Positions 7,253-16,155 of a stretch of DNA of 64,000 nucleotides are shown piece after piece. Within the stretch, counting starts at the first letter, position 1, and every line of letters begins with the position of its first letter. The notes under the pieces are model-generated. The model was given only the letters and a program-made list of their open reading frames with translations, was not told where the DNA came from and did not search any database. The position numbers were made by a program, and so were the translations under genes. The DNA is from Nocardiopsis sp. TSRI0078 (GTDB taxonomy: Bacteria; Actinomycetota; Actinomycetes; Streptosporangiales; Streptosporangiaceae): positions 124,001 through 188,000 of the forward strand of contig NZ_LWLB01000034.1 of assembly GCF_001905145.1 (NCBI RefSeq). Reading direction: 5' to 3'.

Positions 7253-9469
7253 GTGAGCGCTCCCGACACCACCACCGACATCCCCGACGAGGTACGCGCA
7301 CGGCACACCGAACTGTGCCAGGAACTGGACGACCACAGCTACCGGTACTACCTGGGCACACCGGTGATCTCCGACGCCGAGTACGACACCCTCATGCGCG
7401 AGCTGGTCGGCATCGAGGACTCCTACCCCGCCCTGGTCACCCAGGACTCGCCCACGCAGAAGGTCGGCGCGCCCCTGAGCACCGACTTCGCCGAGGTCGA
7501 GCACCTGGTGCGGATGGAGAGCCTGGGCAACGCCTTCGACGTCGACGAGCTCAACGCCTGGGCCGACCGGACCAGCGCCGAGGTGCCCGTCAGCGGCTAC
7601 CTGTGCGAACTCAAGATCGATGGCCTGGCCGTGGACCTGGTGTACGAGAGGGGACGCCTCGTGCGCGCCGCCACCCGCGGCGACGGGCGGGTCGGTGACG
7701 ACATCACCCTCAACGTGCGCACCATCGCGGCCGTCCCCGAGCGCCTGGACGAGAGCGTGCGCCCCGCCCCGGAGCTGCTGGAGGTGCGCGGTGAGGTCTT
7801 CCTCCCGGTGGAGGACTTCGGCAGGCTCAACGAGCGCATCACCGCGTCGGGTGAGCACACCCCCTTCGCCAACCCGCGCAACGCCGCCGCCGGGTCGCTG
7901 CGGCAGAAGGACCCCCGCGTCACCGCCACCCGGCCGCTGTCGATGATCGTGCACGGTGTCGGCGCCTACTCCCCGGCGAAGGACGGCGGCGAGGACGTGG
8001 CCTTCACCAGCCAGTCGCAGGCCTACCGGCTGCTGGGGGAGTGGGGACTGCCGCTCAGCGACCGCTACAAGGTCGTCACCACCATGGACCAGGTCCGCGA
8101 GTACGTCTCCTACTACGCGGCCCACCGCCACGAGCCCGCCTACGAGATCGACGGCATCGTCGTCAAGGTCGACGACTTCGCCCTCCAGCGGCGCCTGGGC
8201 TCCACCAGCCGCGTCCCGCGCTGGGCGATCGCCTACAAGTACCCGCCCGAGGAGGTCACCACCCGCCTGCTCGACATCAAGGTGGGCGTGGGCCGCACCG
8301 GGCGCGTCACCCCCTACGGCGTCATGGAGCCGGTGGTCGTGGCCGGGTCCGAGGTCGAGTTCGCCACCCTGCACAACGCCCGCGAGGTCGAGCGCAAGGG
8401 CGTGCTCGTCGGCGACACCGTCGTGCTGCGCAAGGCGGGCGACGTCATCCCCGAGATCGTCGCCCCGGTGGTGGACCGCCGCGACGGCACCGAGCGCGCC
8501 TTCACCATGCCCGAGTTCTGCCCCGAGTGCGGCACCAGGCTCGGCCAGCAGAAGGAGGGCGACGTCGACCTGCGCTGCCCCAACGCCCGCTCCTGCCCCG
8601 GCCAGCTGCGCGAGCGCCTGTTCTTCGTGGCCAGCCGCAAGGCCCTGGACATCGAGGCTCTGGGCTACGTGGCCGCCACCGCCCTCACGCAGCCGCTGGA
8701 GCCCGCCGAGCCGCCGCTGCGCGACGAGGGCGACCTGTTCGACCTCACCGTCGACAAGCTGCTGCCCATCCGCACCTACGTGCTCGACCCCGACACCACC
8801 GAGCCCAAGACCGACCCCAAGACCGGCGAGCCCAAGGTGGTGTCCTTCTTCGCCAACAAGAAGGGCGAGCCCAAGAAGACGGTCGAGAAGCTGTTCGAGC
8901 AGCTGGAGGAGGCCAAGTCCAAGCCGCTGTGGCGGGTGCTGGTGGCGCTGTCCATCCGGCACGTGGGTCCGCGTGCGGCCGAGGACCTGGCCCGCCACTT
9001 CCGCTCCATGGACGCCATCCGCGAGGCCGACGAGGAGGAGCTGGCCGCGGTGGACGGCATCGGCCCGACCATCGCCGCCTCGATTCGCGAGTGGTTCTCC
9101 GTGGACTGGCACGCCGAGATCGTGCGCAAGTGGGCCGCGGCCGGGGTGCGCATGGAGGACGAGGACGACGGCTCCCGGCCGCGCCACCTGGAGGGGGTCA
9201 CCGTCGTGGTGACCGGCTCCCTGGAGCGCTTCACCCGCGACGGCGCCAAGGAGGCGATCGCCGAGCGCGGCGGCCGGGCCACGGCGTCGGTGTCGAAGAA
9301 GACCGGTTTCGTGGTGGTCGGCGACAGCCCCGGCTCCAAGTACGACAAGGCGGTCAAGCTGGGGGTGCCGGTCCTGGACGAGGAGGGCTTCCGGGTGCTG
9401 CTGGAGGCCGGTCCGGACGCGGCCGCCGCCATGCGGATCAACCCCGAGCCCGAGGAGACCGAGTCCTGA
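7253..9469 (+). CDS. ligA: NAD-dependent DNA ligase LigA
   Basis: 738 residues. It seals nicks in duplex DNA using NAD+ in replication and repair. The order is Ia domain with YRYYLGTPVISDAEYD near residue 25, adenylation domain with the nucleophilic lysine K121 in CELKIDGLA, OB fold, a Cys4 zinc finger (CPECGTRLGQQ to CPNARSCPGQ), HhH region with SIRHVGPRAAEDLA and DGIGPTIAASI, and a C-terminal BRCT domain starting at LEGVTVVVTGSLERFTRDGA. A Lys/Pro-rich insert (DPDTTEPKTDPKTGEPK) before the HhH region is also present in Streptomyces LigA, from memory. The GTG at 7253 has AAAGG six bases upstream. Confidence 0.97.
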   Translation: MSAPDTTTDIPDEVRARHTELCQELDDHSYRYYLGTPVISDAEYDTLMRELVGIEDSYPALVTQDSPTQKVGAPLSTDFAEVEHLVRMESLGNAFDVDELNAWADRTSAEVPVSGYLCELKIDGLAVDLVYERGRLVRAATRGDGRVGDDITLNVRTIAAVPERLDESVRPAPELLEVRGEVFLPVEDFGRLNERITASGEHTPFANPRNAAAGSLRQKDPRVTATRPLSMIVHGVGAYSPAKDGGEDVAFTSQSQAYRLLGEWGLPLSDRYKVVTTMDQVREYVSYYAAHRHEPAYEIDGIVVKVDDFALQRRLGSTSRVPRWAIAYKYPPEEVTTRLLDIKVGVGRTGRVTPYGVMEPVVVAGSEVEFATLHNAREVERKGVLVGDTVVLRKAGDVIPEIVAPVVDRRDGTERAFTMPEFCPECGTRLGQQKEGDVDLRCPNARSCPGQLRERLFFVASRKALDIEALGYVAATALTQPLEPAEPPLRDEGDLFDLTVDKLLPIRTYVLDPDTTEPKTDPKTGEPKVVSFFANKKGEPKKTVEKLFEQLEEAKSKPLWRVLVALSIRHVGPRAAEDLARHFRSMDAIREADEEELAAVDGIGPTIAASIREWFSVDWHAEIVRKWAAAGVRMEDEDDGSRPRHLEGVTVVVTGSLERFTRDGAKEAIAERGGRATASVSKKTGFVVVGDSPGSKYDKAVKLGVPVLDEEGFRVLLEAGPDAAAAMRINPEPEETES

Positions 9470-10053
9470 GGGGTCCGGAGCCCGGGAAGGCCCGAGGAGG
9501 CCGGTTCCGGACCCGGCGGAAGTACGGCTGAGGGGGCCGGAACCGGCGGTCCCCCAAGCGCGACAGGGACAACGAGGACGGGGGCCGGCACCGCCGGGGC
9601 CCAGGGCCACGGCGGTACCGGCCCGCCGTCGGCCCGGGAGGCACCCGTGGCCCGGCGGGACCTCCCGTTTCCGGACGGGAACCGGATGGGCGGAGCTCCT
9701 CCGGCTCATGCGCGGCGCTGACCGGCCCGGACGTCCACCCCTGGGAGAGCTGACCGACACCCCTCGCCTGTGAGCGGAACCCCGACCGTGCCGGGTCTGC
9801 GGACGTGCCGGGTCTGGGTCCCTTTTCGGCGCTTCCTCATCCCTCACAGTCTTCGTCCTGGTTAACTGATAGTCCCTGCTGCGCGACACTTGGTGACGAA
9901 ACCGCGTAAGGTGGACGTAGTAGGCCTGGATGTGGGCGCATCCAGAACCAGGATTCGGTCATGAGGGGTGGCCGGGTTCCGGACACTTCGAACAATCAGG
10001 AGCGACGGTGCCGCCGGCGACCCCGCTCCGCGGCCCCCTCACGAGGACCAGGC
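9470..10053. other. 584-base intergenic region with small hairpins and possible promoter
   Basis: The left part is GC-rich with short inverted repeats, such as TCCCGT..ACGGGA near 9663-9680, which may end ligA transcription. The right part (9850-9930) is less GC-rich, holds TAAGGT near 9906-9911 as a possible -10, and probably contains the promoter of the GGDEF-EAL gene. I see no gene. Confidence 0.45.
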
Positions 10054-12102
10054 ATGAAGGATCCGATCAGCACGAGGGACATCGGCCCACGGGTCGGAAC
10101 GCCGCTGTGGCTGTACATGCTGGGCACCACGGCCGCCGGGGCGGGACTGCTCGCGCTCTCCGCCCTCGGCCTGTCCGTGGACGACCTGCGCACGCTCGCC
10201 ATCCAGCCGCTCATCTGGGTCCTGCTGTGCATGATCGTCCTCGGCGAACTGCGGCCCGTCTCCATCCCCGGGCAGCCGCCCGGCAACGGCGTGCCCACCT
10301 CCCTGCCCTTCTCCTTCGCGCTCGTCATCCAGTACGGGCTGCCCGTGGCCGCCCTCATCCAGGTCGTGGCCACCCTGGTCGCCGGGTTCGCGCGCGGCAA
10401 CGCCTCCCACCGCGCCGCGTTCAACGCCGCCCAGTACACCCTCTCCCTCGGCGTCGCCGACGCCGTCCTGCGCCTCCTGGTGCCCGTGCTCGTCCAGGGC
10501 GCCCGGTTCCCCGCCGCGGGGGAGCTCCTCGCCGTCGCCCTGGCCGGAACCGCCTACTTCGTGACCAACCGCGTGCTGGTCCTGTGCGCCGTGGCCATGC
10601 ACGAGCGCGTTCCCCTCCGGCAGACCATGTCCAGGGGGCTGGGCCAGCAGACCTACATCAACGGGGTCATGCTCAGCCTCGCCCCGCTCGTGGTCGTGGC
10701 CATGAACCACTCGGTGCTCTACGTCCCGCTGTTCGCCCTTCCCCTCGGCGCGCTCTACACGAGCGCCCTGCTGTCGGTCAAACGCGACCACCAGGCCAAC
10801 CACGACGAGCTCACCGCGCTGGCCAACCGCAAACTCCTCACGGTCCGGGCCCGCCAGGAGATCTCCCACGCCCGGCAGCGCGGTGACGGTGTCGGCCTGC
10901 TCCTGCTCGACCTGGACCGGTTCAAGGAGGTCAACGACACACTGGGCCACCCCATCGGCGACCGCCTCCTGCAGACCGTCGCCCGCAGGCTCACCCACAG
11001 CGTCCGCCCCGGCGACCTCGTGGCCCGGCTCGGCGGCGACGAGTTCGCCGTCCTGCTGCCCCAGATCCGCGGCGCCGCCGCCGCACAGGAGGTCGCCTCC
11101 CGCCTCAGGGGCGCCCTCACCGAACCCGTCCGCATGGACGGCATGGAGTTCGACCTGCAGGCCAGCATCGGCATCGCGCTCTTCCCCCACGACGCACCCG
11201 ACTTCGCGCTCCTCATGCAGCGCGCCGACGTGGCCATGTACGTCGCCAAGGCCGACCGCACCGGCGTGGAGTCCTACGATCCCGGCAAGGACCGCAACTC
11301 CACCGCCCGGCTGAGCCTGTACAGCGAACTGCGCCGGGGCCTGTCCGAGGGCGCCCTGGAGATGCACTACCAGCCCAAGGTCGGCCTGGACGACGAGCGC
11401 CCCATCGGCCTGGAGGCCCTCGCCCGCTGGCGCCACCCCAGCCGCGGCCTGCTCACCCCCGACGAGTTCATGCCGGTCGTGGAGCAGTCCAACCTGTTCC
11501 GCGCCTTCACCGCCCAGGTCCTGGACATCACCCTGGCCCACGCCGCCCTGTGGAGCGACGAGGGCATGACCCTGCCCGTCGCCGTCAACCTCGGCGTGCG
11601 CGAACTCCTGGACCCCGAACTGCCCGGCACCGTCGCCGCGGCCCTGCGCGAACACGGCGTGGAACCCGGCCGGCTCGTCCTGGAGGTCGGCGAACACGCC
11701 CTGATCACCGAACCCGACGCCGCCACCGAGGCCGTCCACCGGCTCCGCGACCTCGGCGTCGGCCTGTCCCTGGACGACTTCGGCACCGGCCACTTCACCC
11801 TCGCCCAGCTCGCCGGCCTGCCCCTGGACGAGGTCAAGATCCACGAGTCCTTCACCGCGCGCCTGGTCGACCGGTCCGACAACGGCCACACCGTCGTCCG
11901 CGCCGCCATCGCCCTGGTCAAGGCGCTGGGCATGCGCGCCACCGCCGAGGGGGTGCAGAGCGCCGAGCTCGTCCGCGCCGCCCGCGACACCGGCTGCCAC
12001 GCCGCCCAGGGCCACTACTTCTCGCGGCCGCTGGACGCGCGGGAGGTCGCCGACTGGGTCGCCGCCCGCGACGGCGGTACCGCGGCCGGCACCCGGGTCT
12101 GA
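10054..12102 (+). CDS. Membrane GGDEF-EAL cyclic-di-GMP protein
   Basis: 682 residues. About eight hydrophobic segments fill residues 15-235. A GGDEF domain follows with the complete signature RLGGDEFAVLL (GGDEF at 327-331), consistent with diguanylate cyclase chemistry, then an EAL domain (EAL at 454-456, GLEALARWRHP). Several EAL motifs deviate: EVGE for E(V/I)TE, KIHESF for KIDxSF (H597) and AEGVQ for AEGVE (Q635). DDFGTG is intact. The phosphodiesterase half may therefore be weak or a sensor. The gene sits next to ligA like Streptomyces rmdB (SCO5495, from memory), a regulator of development. The ATG at 10054 has GAGG seven bases upstream. Confidence 0.88.
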   Translation: MKDPISTRDIGPRVGTPLWLYMLGTTAAGAGLLALSALGLSVDDLRTLAIQPLIWVLLCMIVLGELRPVSIPGQPPGNGVPTSLPFSFALVIQYGLPVAALIQVVATLVAGFARGNASHRAAFNAAQYTLSLGVADAVLRLLVPVLVQGARFPAAGELLAVALAGTAYFVTNRVLVLCAVAMHERVPLRQTMSRGLGQQTYINGVMLSLAPLVVVAMNHSVLYVPLFALPLGALYTSALLSVKRDHQANHDELTALANRKLLTVRARQEISHARQRGDGVGLLLLDLDRFKEVNDTLGHPIGDRLLQTVARRLTHSVRPGDLVARLGGDEFAVLLPQIRGAAAAQEVASRLRGALTEPVRMDGMEFDLQASIGIALFPHDAPDFALLMQRADVAMYVAKADRTGVESYDPGKDRNSTARLSLYSELRRGLSEGALEMHYQPKVGLDDERPIGLEALARWRHPSRGLLTPDEFMPVVEQSNLFRAFTAQVLDITLAHAALWSDEGMTLPVAVNLGVRELLDPELPGTVAAALREHGVEPGRLVLEVGEHALITEPDAATEAVHRLRDLGVGLSLDDFGTGHFTLAQLAGLPLDEVKIHESFTARLVDRSDNGHTVVRAAIALVKALGMRATAEGVQSAELVRAARDTGCHAAQGHYFSRPLDAREVADWVAARDGGTAAGTRV

Positions 12103-12140
12103 CCCGTCACCGACCGGCACCGGGACCGGCCCCGGAGCCA

Positions 12141-12146
12141 TAGGAT
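12141..12146 (+). promoter_or_regulatory. -10 element (TAGGAT) for gatCA
   Basis: TAGGAT fits TANNNT and lies 41 bases before the gatC ATG, giving a short 5' leader of about 35 nt. Confidence 0.45.
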
Positions 12147-12187
12147 TGGTGCCGATAGTCCTTCCGCCGAAGAAACGGTTCGCATTC

Positions 12188-12487
12188 ATGACCGCCATCA
12201 CCCGCGATGAGGTCGCACACCTCGCCCGGTTGTCGCGGCTGGCGCTCGACGAGAGCGAGCTCGACACGCTCGCCGCCCAGCTCGGTGACATCCTCACCGC
12301 CGTGGCCAAGGTGCAGGAGGTCGCCCAGGGCGACATCCCGCCCAGCTCGCACGCCCTGCCGCTGACCAACGTCTACCGCCCCGACGAGGCCCGGCCCGGC
12401 CTCGCCCCCGACCAGGCCCTGGCCGGTGCTCCGGCGGTGGAGGACCAGCGCTTCCGGGTCCCGCGGATCCTCGGGGAGGAGGAGTGA
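12188..12487 (+). CDS. gatC: Glutamyl-tRNA(Gln)/Asp-tRNA(Asn) amidotransferase subunit C
   Basis: 99 residues. GatC stabilises the GatA-GatB complex that converts misacylated Glu-tRNA(Gln), and often Asp-tRNA(Asn), to the correct aminoacyl-tRNA. ITRDEVAHLARLSRLALDESELD and the C-terminal LRPDxxxPGL-like YRPDEARPGLAPDQAL, followed by FRVPRIL, are the family signatures. The ATG at 12188 follows a weak AAGAAA site. It is directly followed by gatA. gatB is separated by about 7 kb of accessory genes (21071-22618), instead of being adjacent as in many bacteria. Confidence 0.95.
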   Translation: MTAITRDEVAHLARLSRLALDESELDTLAAQLGDILTAVAKVQEVAQGDIPPSSHALPLTNVYRPDEARPGLAPDQALAGAPAVEDQRFRVPRILGEEE

Positions 12488-12489
12488 AG

Positions 12490-13989
12490 GTGAGCGACGT
12501 CGTCAGCATGACCGCCGCCCGGCTCGGCGAGGCCATCAAGGAGGGCGCGGTCTCCTCGGAGGAGGCCACCACCGCCTACCTGGACCGGATCGAGGCCGTG
12601 GACGGCGAGATCAACGCCTTCCTGCACGTGCGCCGCGAGACCGCCCTGGAGCAGGCCCGCGCGGTGGACGCCCGCCGCGCCGCCGGTGAGGAACTGGGCC
12701 CGCTCGCCGGCGTGCCGGTCGCCCACAAGGACGTGTTCACCACCAAGGACATGCCCACCACCGCCGCCTCCAAGATCCTGGAGGGCTGGCAGCCGCCCTA
12801 CGACGCCACCGTCACCGCGCGCCTGCGCGAGGCCGGGCTGGTGCTCCTGGGCAAGACCAACATGGACGAGTTCGCCATGGGCTCCTCCACGGAGAACTCC
12901 GCCTACCAGGTCACCCGCAACCCGTGGGACACCGACCGCATCCCGGGCGGCTCCTCCGGCGGCTCCTCCGCGGCCGTGGCCGCGTTCGAGGCGCCCCTGG
13001 CCACCGGCACCGACACCGGCGGTTCCATCCGCCAGCCCGCCGCCGTGTGCGGCCTGGTCGGCGCCAAGCCCACCTACGGCGGCGCCTCCCGCTTCGGGAT
13101 GATCGCCTTCGCCTCCTCCCTGGACACCCCCGGCCCGTTCGCGCGCAACGTGCTCGACGCCGCCCTGCTGCACGAGGCCTTCTCCGGGCACGACCCGCGC
13201 GACTCCACCTCCATCGACGCCCCGGTCCCGCCGGTCGTGGACGCCGCCCGCACGGGCGACATCAACGGCCTGCGCGTGGGCGTGGTCAAGGAGCTGGACA
13301 GCGACGGCTTCCAGCCGGGTGTGCGCCAGCGCTTCCACGAGACCCTGGAGCTGCTGGAGTCCCTCGGCGCGAAGATCGTCGAGCTGTCCTGCCCGAGCTT
13401 CGACGCGGCCCTGTCGGCGTACTACCTCATCGCGCCCAGCGAGTGCTCGTCCAACCTGGCCCGCTTCGACGCCATGCGCTACGGCCTGCGGGTGGGCGAC
13501 GACGGCACGCGCAGCGCGGAGGAGGTCATGTCGCTGACCCGCGCCCAGGGTTTCGGCCCCGAGGTCAAGCGCCGCATCATGCTGGGCACCTACGCCCTGT
13601 CGAGCGGCTACTACGACGCCTACTACGGCAGCGCCCAGCAGGTGCGCACGCTGATCAAGCGCGACTTCGACGCCGCGTTCGAGAACGTGGACGTGCTGGT
13701 CTCGCCGACCACGCCGACCACGGCCTTCCCGATCGGGGAGCGCTCCGAGGACCCGATGGCCATGTACCTGGCCGACCTGTGCACGATCCCGTCCAACCTG
13801 GCCGGGAACGCGTCGCTGTCGGTGCCGTGCGGCCTGGCCCCGGAGGACGGCCTGCCCGTCGGCTTCCAGATCATGGCCCCGGCCCTGGCCGACGACCGCA
13901 CCTACCGGGTCGCGGCCGCGGTCGAGCGCGCACTGGACGAGCGCGACGGTGCCCTGCTGGTCCGCAGCCCCTACGCGGTCACCGAGTAG
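12490..13989 (+). CDS. gatA: Glutamyl-tRNA(Gln) amidotransferase subunit A
   Basis: 499 residues from this start. GatA is the glutaminase subunit, an amidase-signature enzyme that releases ammonia from Gln. The Ser-cisSer-Lys triad is present: K80 in PVAHKDVF, then GGSSGGSSAA (about 155) and TGTDTGGSIRQPA (about 179). KTNMDEFAMGSSTENSAY is diagnostic of GatA rather than other amidases. Two starts are possible. GTG at 12484 overlaps the gatC stop by four bases but is too close to the GGAGGAG at 12478-12484, whereas GTG at 12490 has that site five bases upstream, so I prefer 12490. Translationally coupled to gatC. Confidence 0.95.
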   Translation: MSDVVSMTAARLGEAIKEGAVSSEEATTAYLDRIEAVDGEINAFLHVRRETALEQARAVDARRAAGEELGPLAGVPVAHKDVFTTKDMPTTAASKILEGWQPPYDATVTARLREAGLVLLGKTNMDEFAMGSSTENSAYQVTRNPWDTDRIPGGSSGGSSAAVAAFEAPLATGTDTGGSIRQPAAVCGLVGAKPTYGGASRFGMIAFASSLDTPGPFARNVLDAALLHEAFSGHDPRDSTSIDAPVPPVVDAARTGDINGLRVGVVKELDSDGFQPGVRQRFHETLELLESLGAKIVELSCPSFDAALSAYYLIAPSECSSNLARFDAMRYGLRVGDDGTRSAEEVMSLTRAQGFGPEVKRRIMLGTYALSSGYYDAYYGSAQQVRTLIKRDFDAAFENVDVLVSPTTPTTAFPIGERSEDPMAMYLADLCTIPSNLAGNASLSVPCGLAPEDGLPVGFQIMAPALADDRTYRVAAAVERALDERDGALLVRSPYAVTE

Positions 13990-14102
13990 GAGTGTGAGTG
14001 CCCGTCGCCCCGCCGGGGGGCGGCGGGCACCGGTGTGTCCGGGCCCTGTCCGGAGGGCCCGCACATGCCCCGTAGAACTGACTGCGGTACCCCGTCCCTG
14101 AT

Positions 14103-14260
14103 GTTCGGGTAACCAAGGGTGGTGGCCCACTCCGGGGGGTTGGGAAGCCGAAGGCGGTGGCCCGCCCCTGGGGTGGGGGTAGGGCTCACAGTGGTGCTTC
14201 GCCCGAGGGGGTTGGGTGAGCCGGAAGCGGTGGCCCGCCCTTGGGGGTGGAGGGAGTGGG
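14103..14260. repeat. Degenerate ~35-bp tandem repeat array A
   Basis: Four to five head-to-tail units are visible, each with a G-rich half (GGTTGGGTGAGCCGGAAGC) and a GGTGGCCCGCCC half. The anchor GGTGGCCC occurs at 14121, 14156 and 14229, with a variant (GTGGTGCTTCGCCC) at 14191, so the spacing is 34-39 bases. The units diverge by substitutions and small indels. There are no unique spacers, so it is not a CRISPR array. Confidence 0.65.
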
Positions 14261-14544
14261 GCGTTCTGGCGGAAGCGGACGGGAGTGGGGGTGGGACCGA
14301 CCGATGGGCGAGTTCGTCTGGCGAACTCAACCGAGGGAGATCCCTGGCCCCGCTCACCCCAGGACCACGAAGAAGCCGCGCGTTCGCTCATGGGCCCCTC
14401 GACCACGCGCGGGAGAGCGCTCCCGGGAGCGTGCCCTGCACCATGCGCAGAGGGGGGTGCACGACTGCGGGCACACCGGTCACCGGCAAGCCCCCCAGCG
14501 GTGACCGCACACCGCACGGGACACGCACGCTGGGGAGCGGACCG

Positions 14545-14660
14545 GCGTCAGCAACCAGGCACCCGTAGGGCCCGGGCTGAGGAGCAACCAGGCACCGGTC
14601 GGTAGAGGGACCGGTGTCAGAAACCAGGCACCCGTAGAGCCCGGGCTGATGAGTAGCCCC
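14545..14660. repeat. Degenerate ~35-bp tandem repeat array B
   Basis: AACCAGGCACC(C/G)GT begins at 14553, 14586 and 14622 (spacing 33 and 36). Two of the three copies share the following GTAGRGCCCGGGCTGA. On the minus strand it could encode a repeated TGAWLL peptide, but codon use argues against translation. It differs in sequence from array A yet has the same period. Confidence 0.6.
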
Positions 14661-14799
14661 AACGGGGTTCACGAAGAGCGCCCAGTAACGCGCCACCATG
14701 CAACCGTGCAGAATCCGGTGGTGGCCCGCCCCAGGAGGCGTGGTTAGAGCATCCAGCGGCGAGCCACCCCCGCAGGTGCATGGGTGTCTGGTGGGAAAC

Positions 14800-15148
14800 G
14801 ACGGCGAAGGGCCCGTCCCCGTGGTCTTCCACGGGGGCGGGCCCTCAGGCGCTACCGCGCTACCGCACTACTGCGGTGAGGCGGCCGGGAGGGTGTCAGC
14901 CCTCCAGGTCCTCGGAGCCGGCGGCCTTGCGCTTGCGGCTGAGGTAGATGGCGCCGCCACCGGCACCCAGTGCGGCCACACCGGCGGCGACCAGGCCGGC
15001 GAGCGCGCCGCCGGTCACGGGCAGGGTGGGCTCGTTCTGGTCGTCGGCGGGCTCGGAGGGCTTGTCGCTGGGCTCCTCGGGCTCGGTCGGCTTCGGGGAC
15101 TCCGGCTCGGTCGGCTCGGGGGACTCGGGCTCGCTCGGCTCGTCACTG
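14800..15148. repeat. Duplicated 3' end plus terminator, copy 1
   Basis: This ~345-bp segment covers the terminator, the stop and the last ~80 codons (wall-spanning and sorting region) of the 14896-16155 gene. It is near-identical to 17927-18266, differing by a 12-base indel outside the gene and a few substitutions. Outside the segment the two genes diverge strongly, which points to gene conversion or recent recombination. Confidence 0.8.
14809..14844 (-). terminator. Hairpin terminator downstream of surface-protein gene 1
   Basis: A 16-bp stem (14809-14824 with 14829-14844, one G-T pair) with TCTT loop, located 50 bases after the stop of the minus-strand gene. The same hairpin is at 17935-17970. 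Confidence 0.75.
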
Positions 15149-16155
15149 GGCTCGTCGGTGGGAGGCGTGGTCTCGTCACCGGTCCAGGAGGCGGAGGCGG
15201 ACGCGGTCACGGTGACCTCGCTGTCCTCGGCGGTGATCAGCGTCTGGGTCGGCTGGTGCTCCTCCTCGCCCTTGAAGAGACGGCCGGACCGTACGGTGGC
15301 GCTGGTCTCCAGGGAGAAGCCGGCCTGGCCCGCCTCGGCACCGGCCGGGACGGAGAAGCCCACGACGTCTCCGTTGTTGACCGTGGTGACGGGTTCGCCG
15401 CTCTCGATGTCGACCAGTTCGACCCCGATGCCCTCGGCGATCTCGGGGCTGACCTCGATACCGTCCTCGTCGCTGGTCTCGATGAGGAACTCACCGACGG
15501 TCTCCCCGGCCTTGCCCGAGGCCTCGTGCGGCGTGATGCTGAGCGTGGGCTCCGGCTCCTGGGGCAGTTCCTGCGCGTTGTCCACGAGGTAGCGGTAGAC
15601 CTTGGTCACGGCACCGGAGTCGACCCTGCTGTCGACCTCCTTGTTCGCGGTGACCCGGGACAGCTCCATGCCGTTGCTGAAGTGCCAGATCGCGGCCTGC
15701 GTCGCGGTCAGGGCCTCGGCCTCGGTCAGCCGCGCGGTTCTGGCAGCGGAAGCGAGATCGGCGGCGCTGACACTCGGGTAGCTGTTCTGGAGGATCCAGT
15801 GGACCTTGCCGGGCTCGGCGAAGTCGCCCTTGCCGGGGTAGGTGGCCCACTGGTCCTCGAGGTACCAGGCGTCGGCACGGATGTCGGTGCTGAAGTCGAT
15901 GCAGTAGGTCGTGAGGACGTCGCCGTTCTCCAGACGCAGGTTGAACGTGCTGGTACCGATGGAGTCCTCGACACCTTGCATGGTCACGAGGTGACCGTCC
16001 TGTGCGTGGTCCACGTACTGGGCGCGGACCGCGCCCTCGTAGGTCTCCACGGGGTCGGCGGCGGCGGGGGCCGCGAGCCCGAAGGCGAGGAAGGCTGCGG
16101 CGGAGGCGGCGAGGGTCGCGCGCCCGGTGGAACGGGGGAGGGACACGTGCGTCAC
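14896..16155 (-). CDS. Thioester-domain (TQXA) surface protein with LPXTG-type sorting signal, copy 1
   Basis: 419 residues. A signal peptide (about 1-33, ending AAPAAA) is followed by a thioester domain. The bond-forming pair is C85 in TTYCIDFS and Q153 in TATQAAIWHFSNG, the TQXA motif. Such internal Cys-Gln thioesters react covalently with host or environmental nucleophiles in Gram-positive adhesins. A beta-rich middle domain leads to a Pro/Glu/Ser wall-spanning repeat (SEPESPEPTEPESPKP) and then LPVTGG, a hydrophobic segment and RKRK, so it should be anchored by a sortase. No sortase gene is in the window. The GTG at 16155 has AGGAAAG just upstream. A promoter lies at 16401-16429, giving a ~240-nt leader. 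It is paralogous to 18014-19234. Confidence 0.9.
   Translation of the reverse strand: MTHVSLPRSTGRATLAASAAAFLAFGLAAPAAADPVETYEGAVRAQYVDHAQDGHLVTMQGVEDSIGTSTFNLRLENGDVLTTYCIDFSTDIRADAWYLEDQWATYPGKGDFAEPGKVHWILQNSYPSVSAADLASAARTARLTEAEALTATQAAIWHFSNGMELSRVTANKEVDSRVDSGAVTKVYRYLVDNAQELPQEPEPTLSITPHEASGKAGETVGEFLIETSDEDGIEVSPEIAEGIGVELVDIESGEPVTTVNNGDVVGFSVPAGAEAGQAGFSLETSATVRSGRLFKGEEEHQPTQTLITAEDSEVTVTASASASWTGDETTPPTDEPSDEPSEPESPEPTEPESPKPTEPEEPSDKPSEPADDQNEPTLPVTGGALAGLVAAGVAALGAGGGAIYLSRKRKAAGSEDLEG

Larger units (their letters stand above)
13990..14895. other. Repeat-rich 0.9-kb region without a credible gene
   Basis: The region between gatA and the surface-protein gene holds two arrays of degenerate ~35-bp repeats (14103-14260 and 14545-14660), a related isolated unit near 14720-14745, and a terminator (14809-14844). 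Codon use in every frame lacks the strong third-position GC of the neighbours, so I read it as non-coding. Confidence 0.6.

Noticed and set aside
9862..9875. BldD-box-like TAAC-N5-GT upstream of the GGDEF-EAL gene
   Set aside because: Attractive because BldD controls c-di-GMP genes, but at least three consensus positions fail and spacing is ambiguous.
14103..14660. CRISPR array
   Set aside because: Units are directly adjacent, degenerate, with no unique spacers, and no cas gene is in the window.
14480..14662. Minus-strand ORF with repeated TGAWLL peptide
   Set aside because: Third-position GC is not elevated, there is no good ribosome binding site, and the peptide repeat simply follows the DNA repeat.
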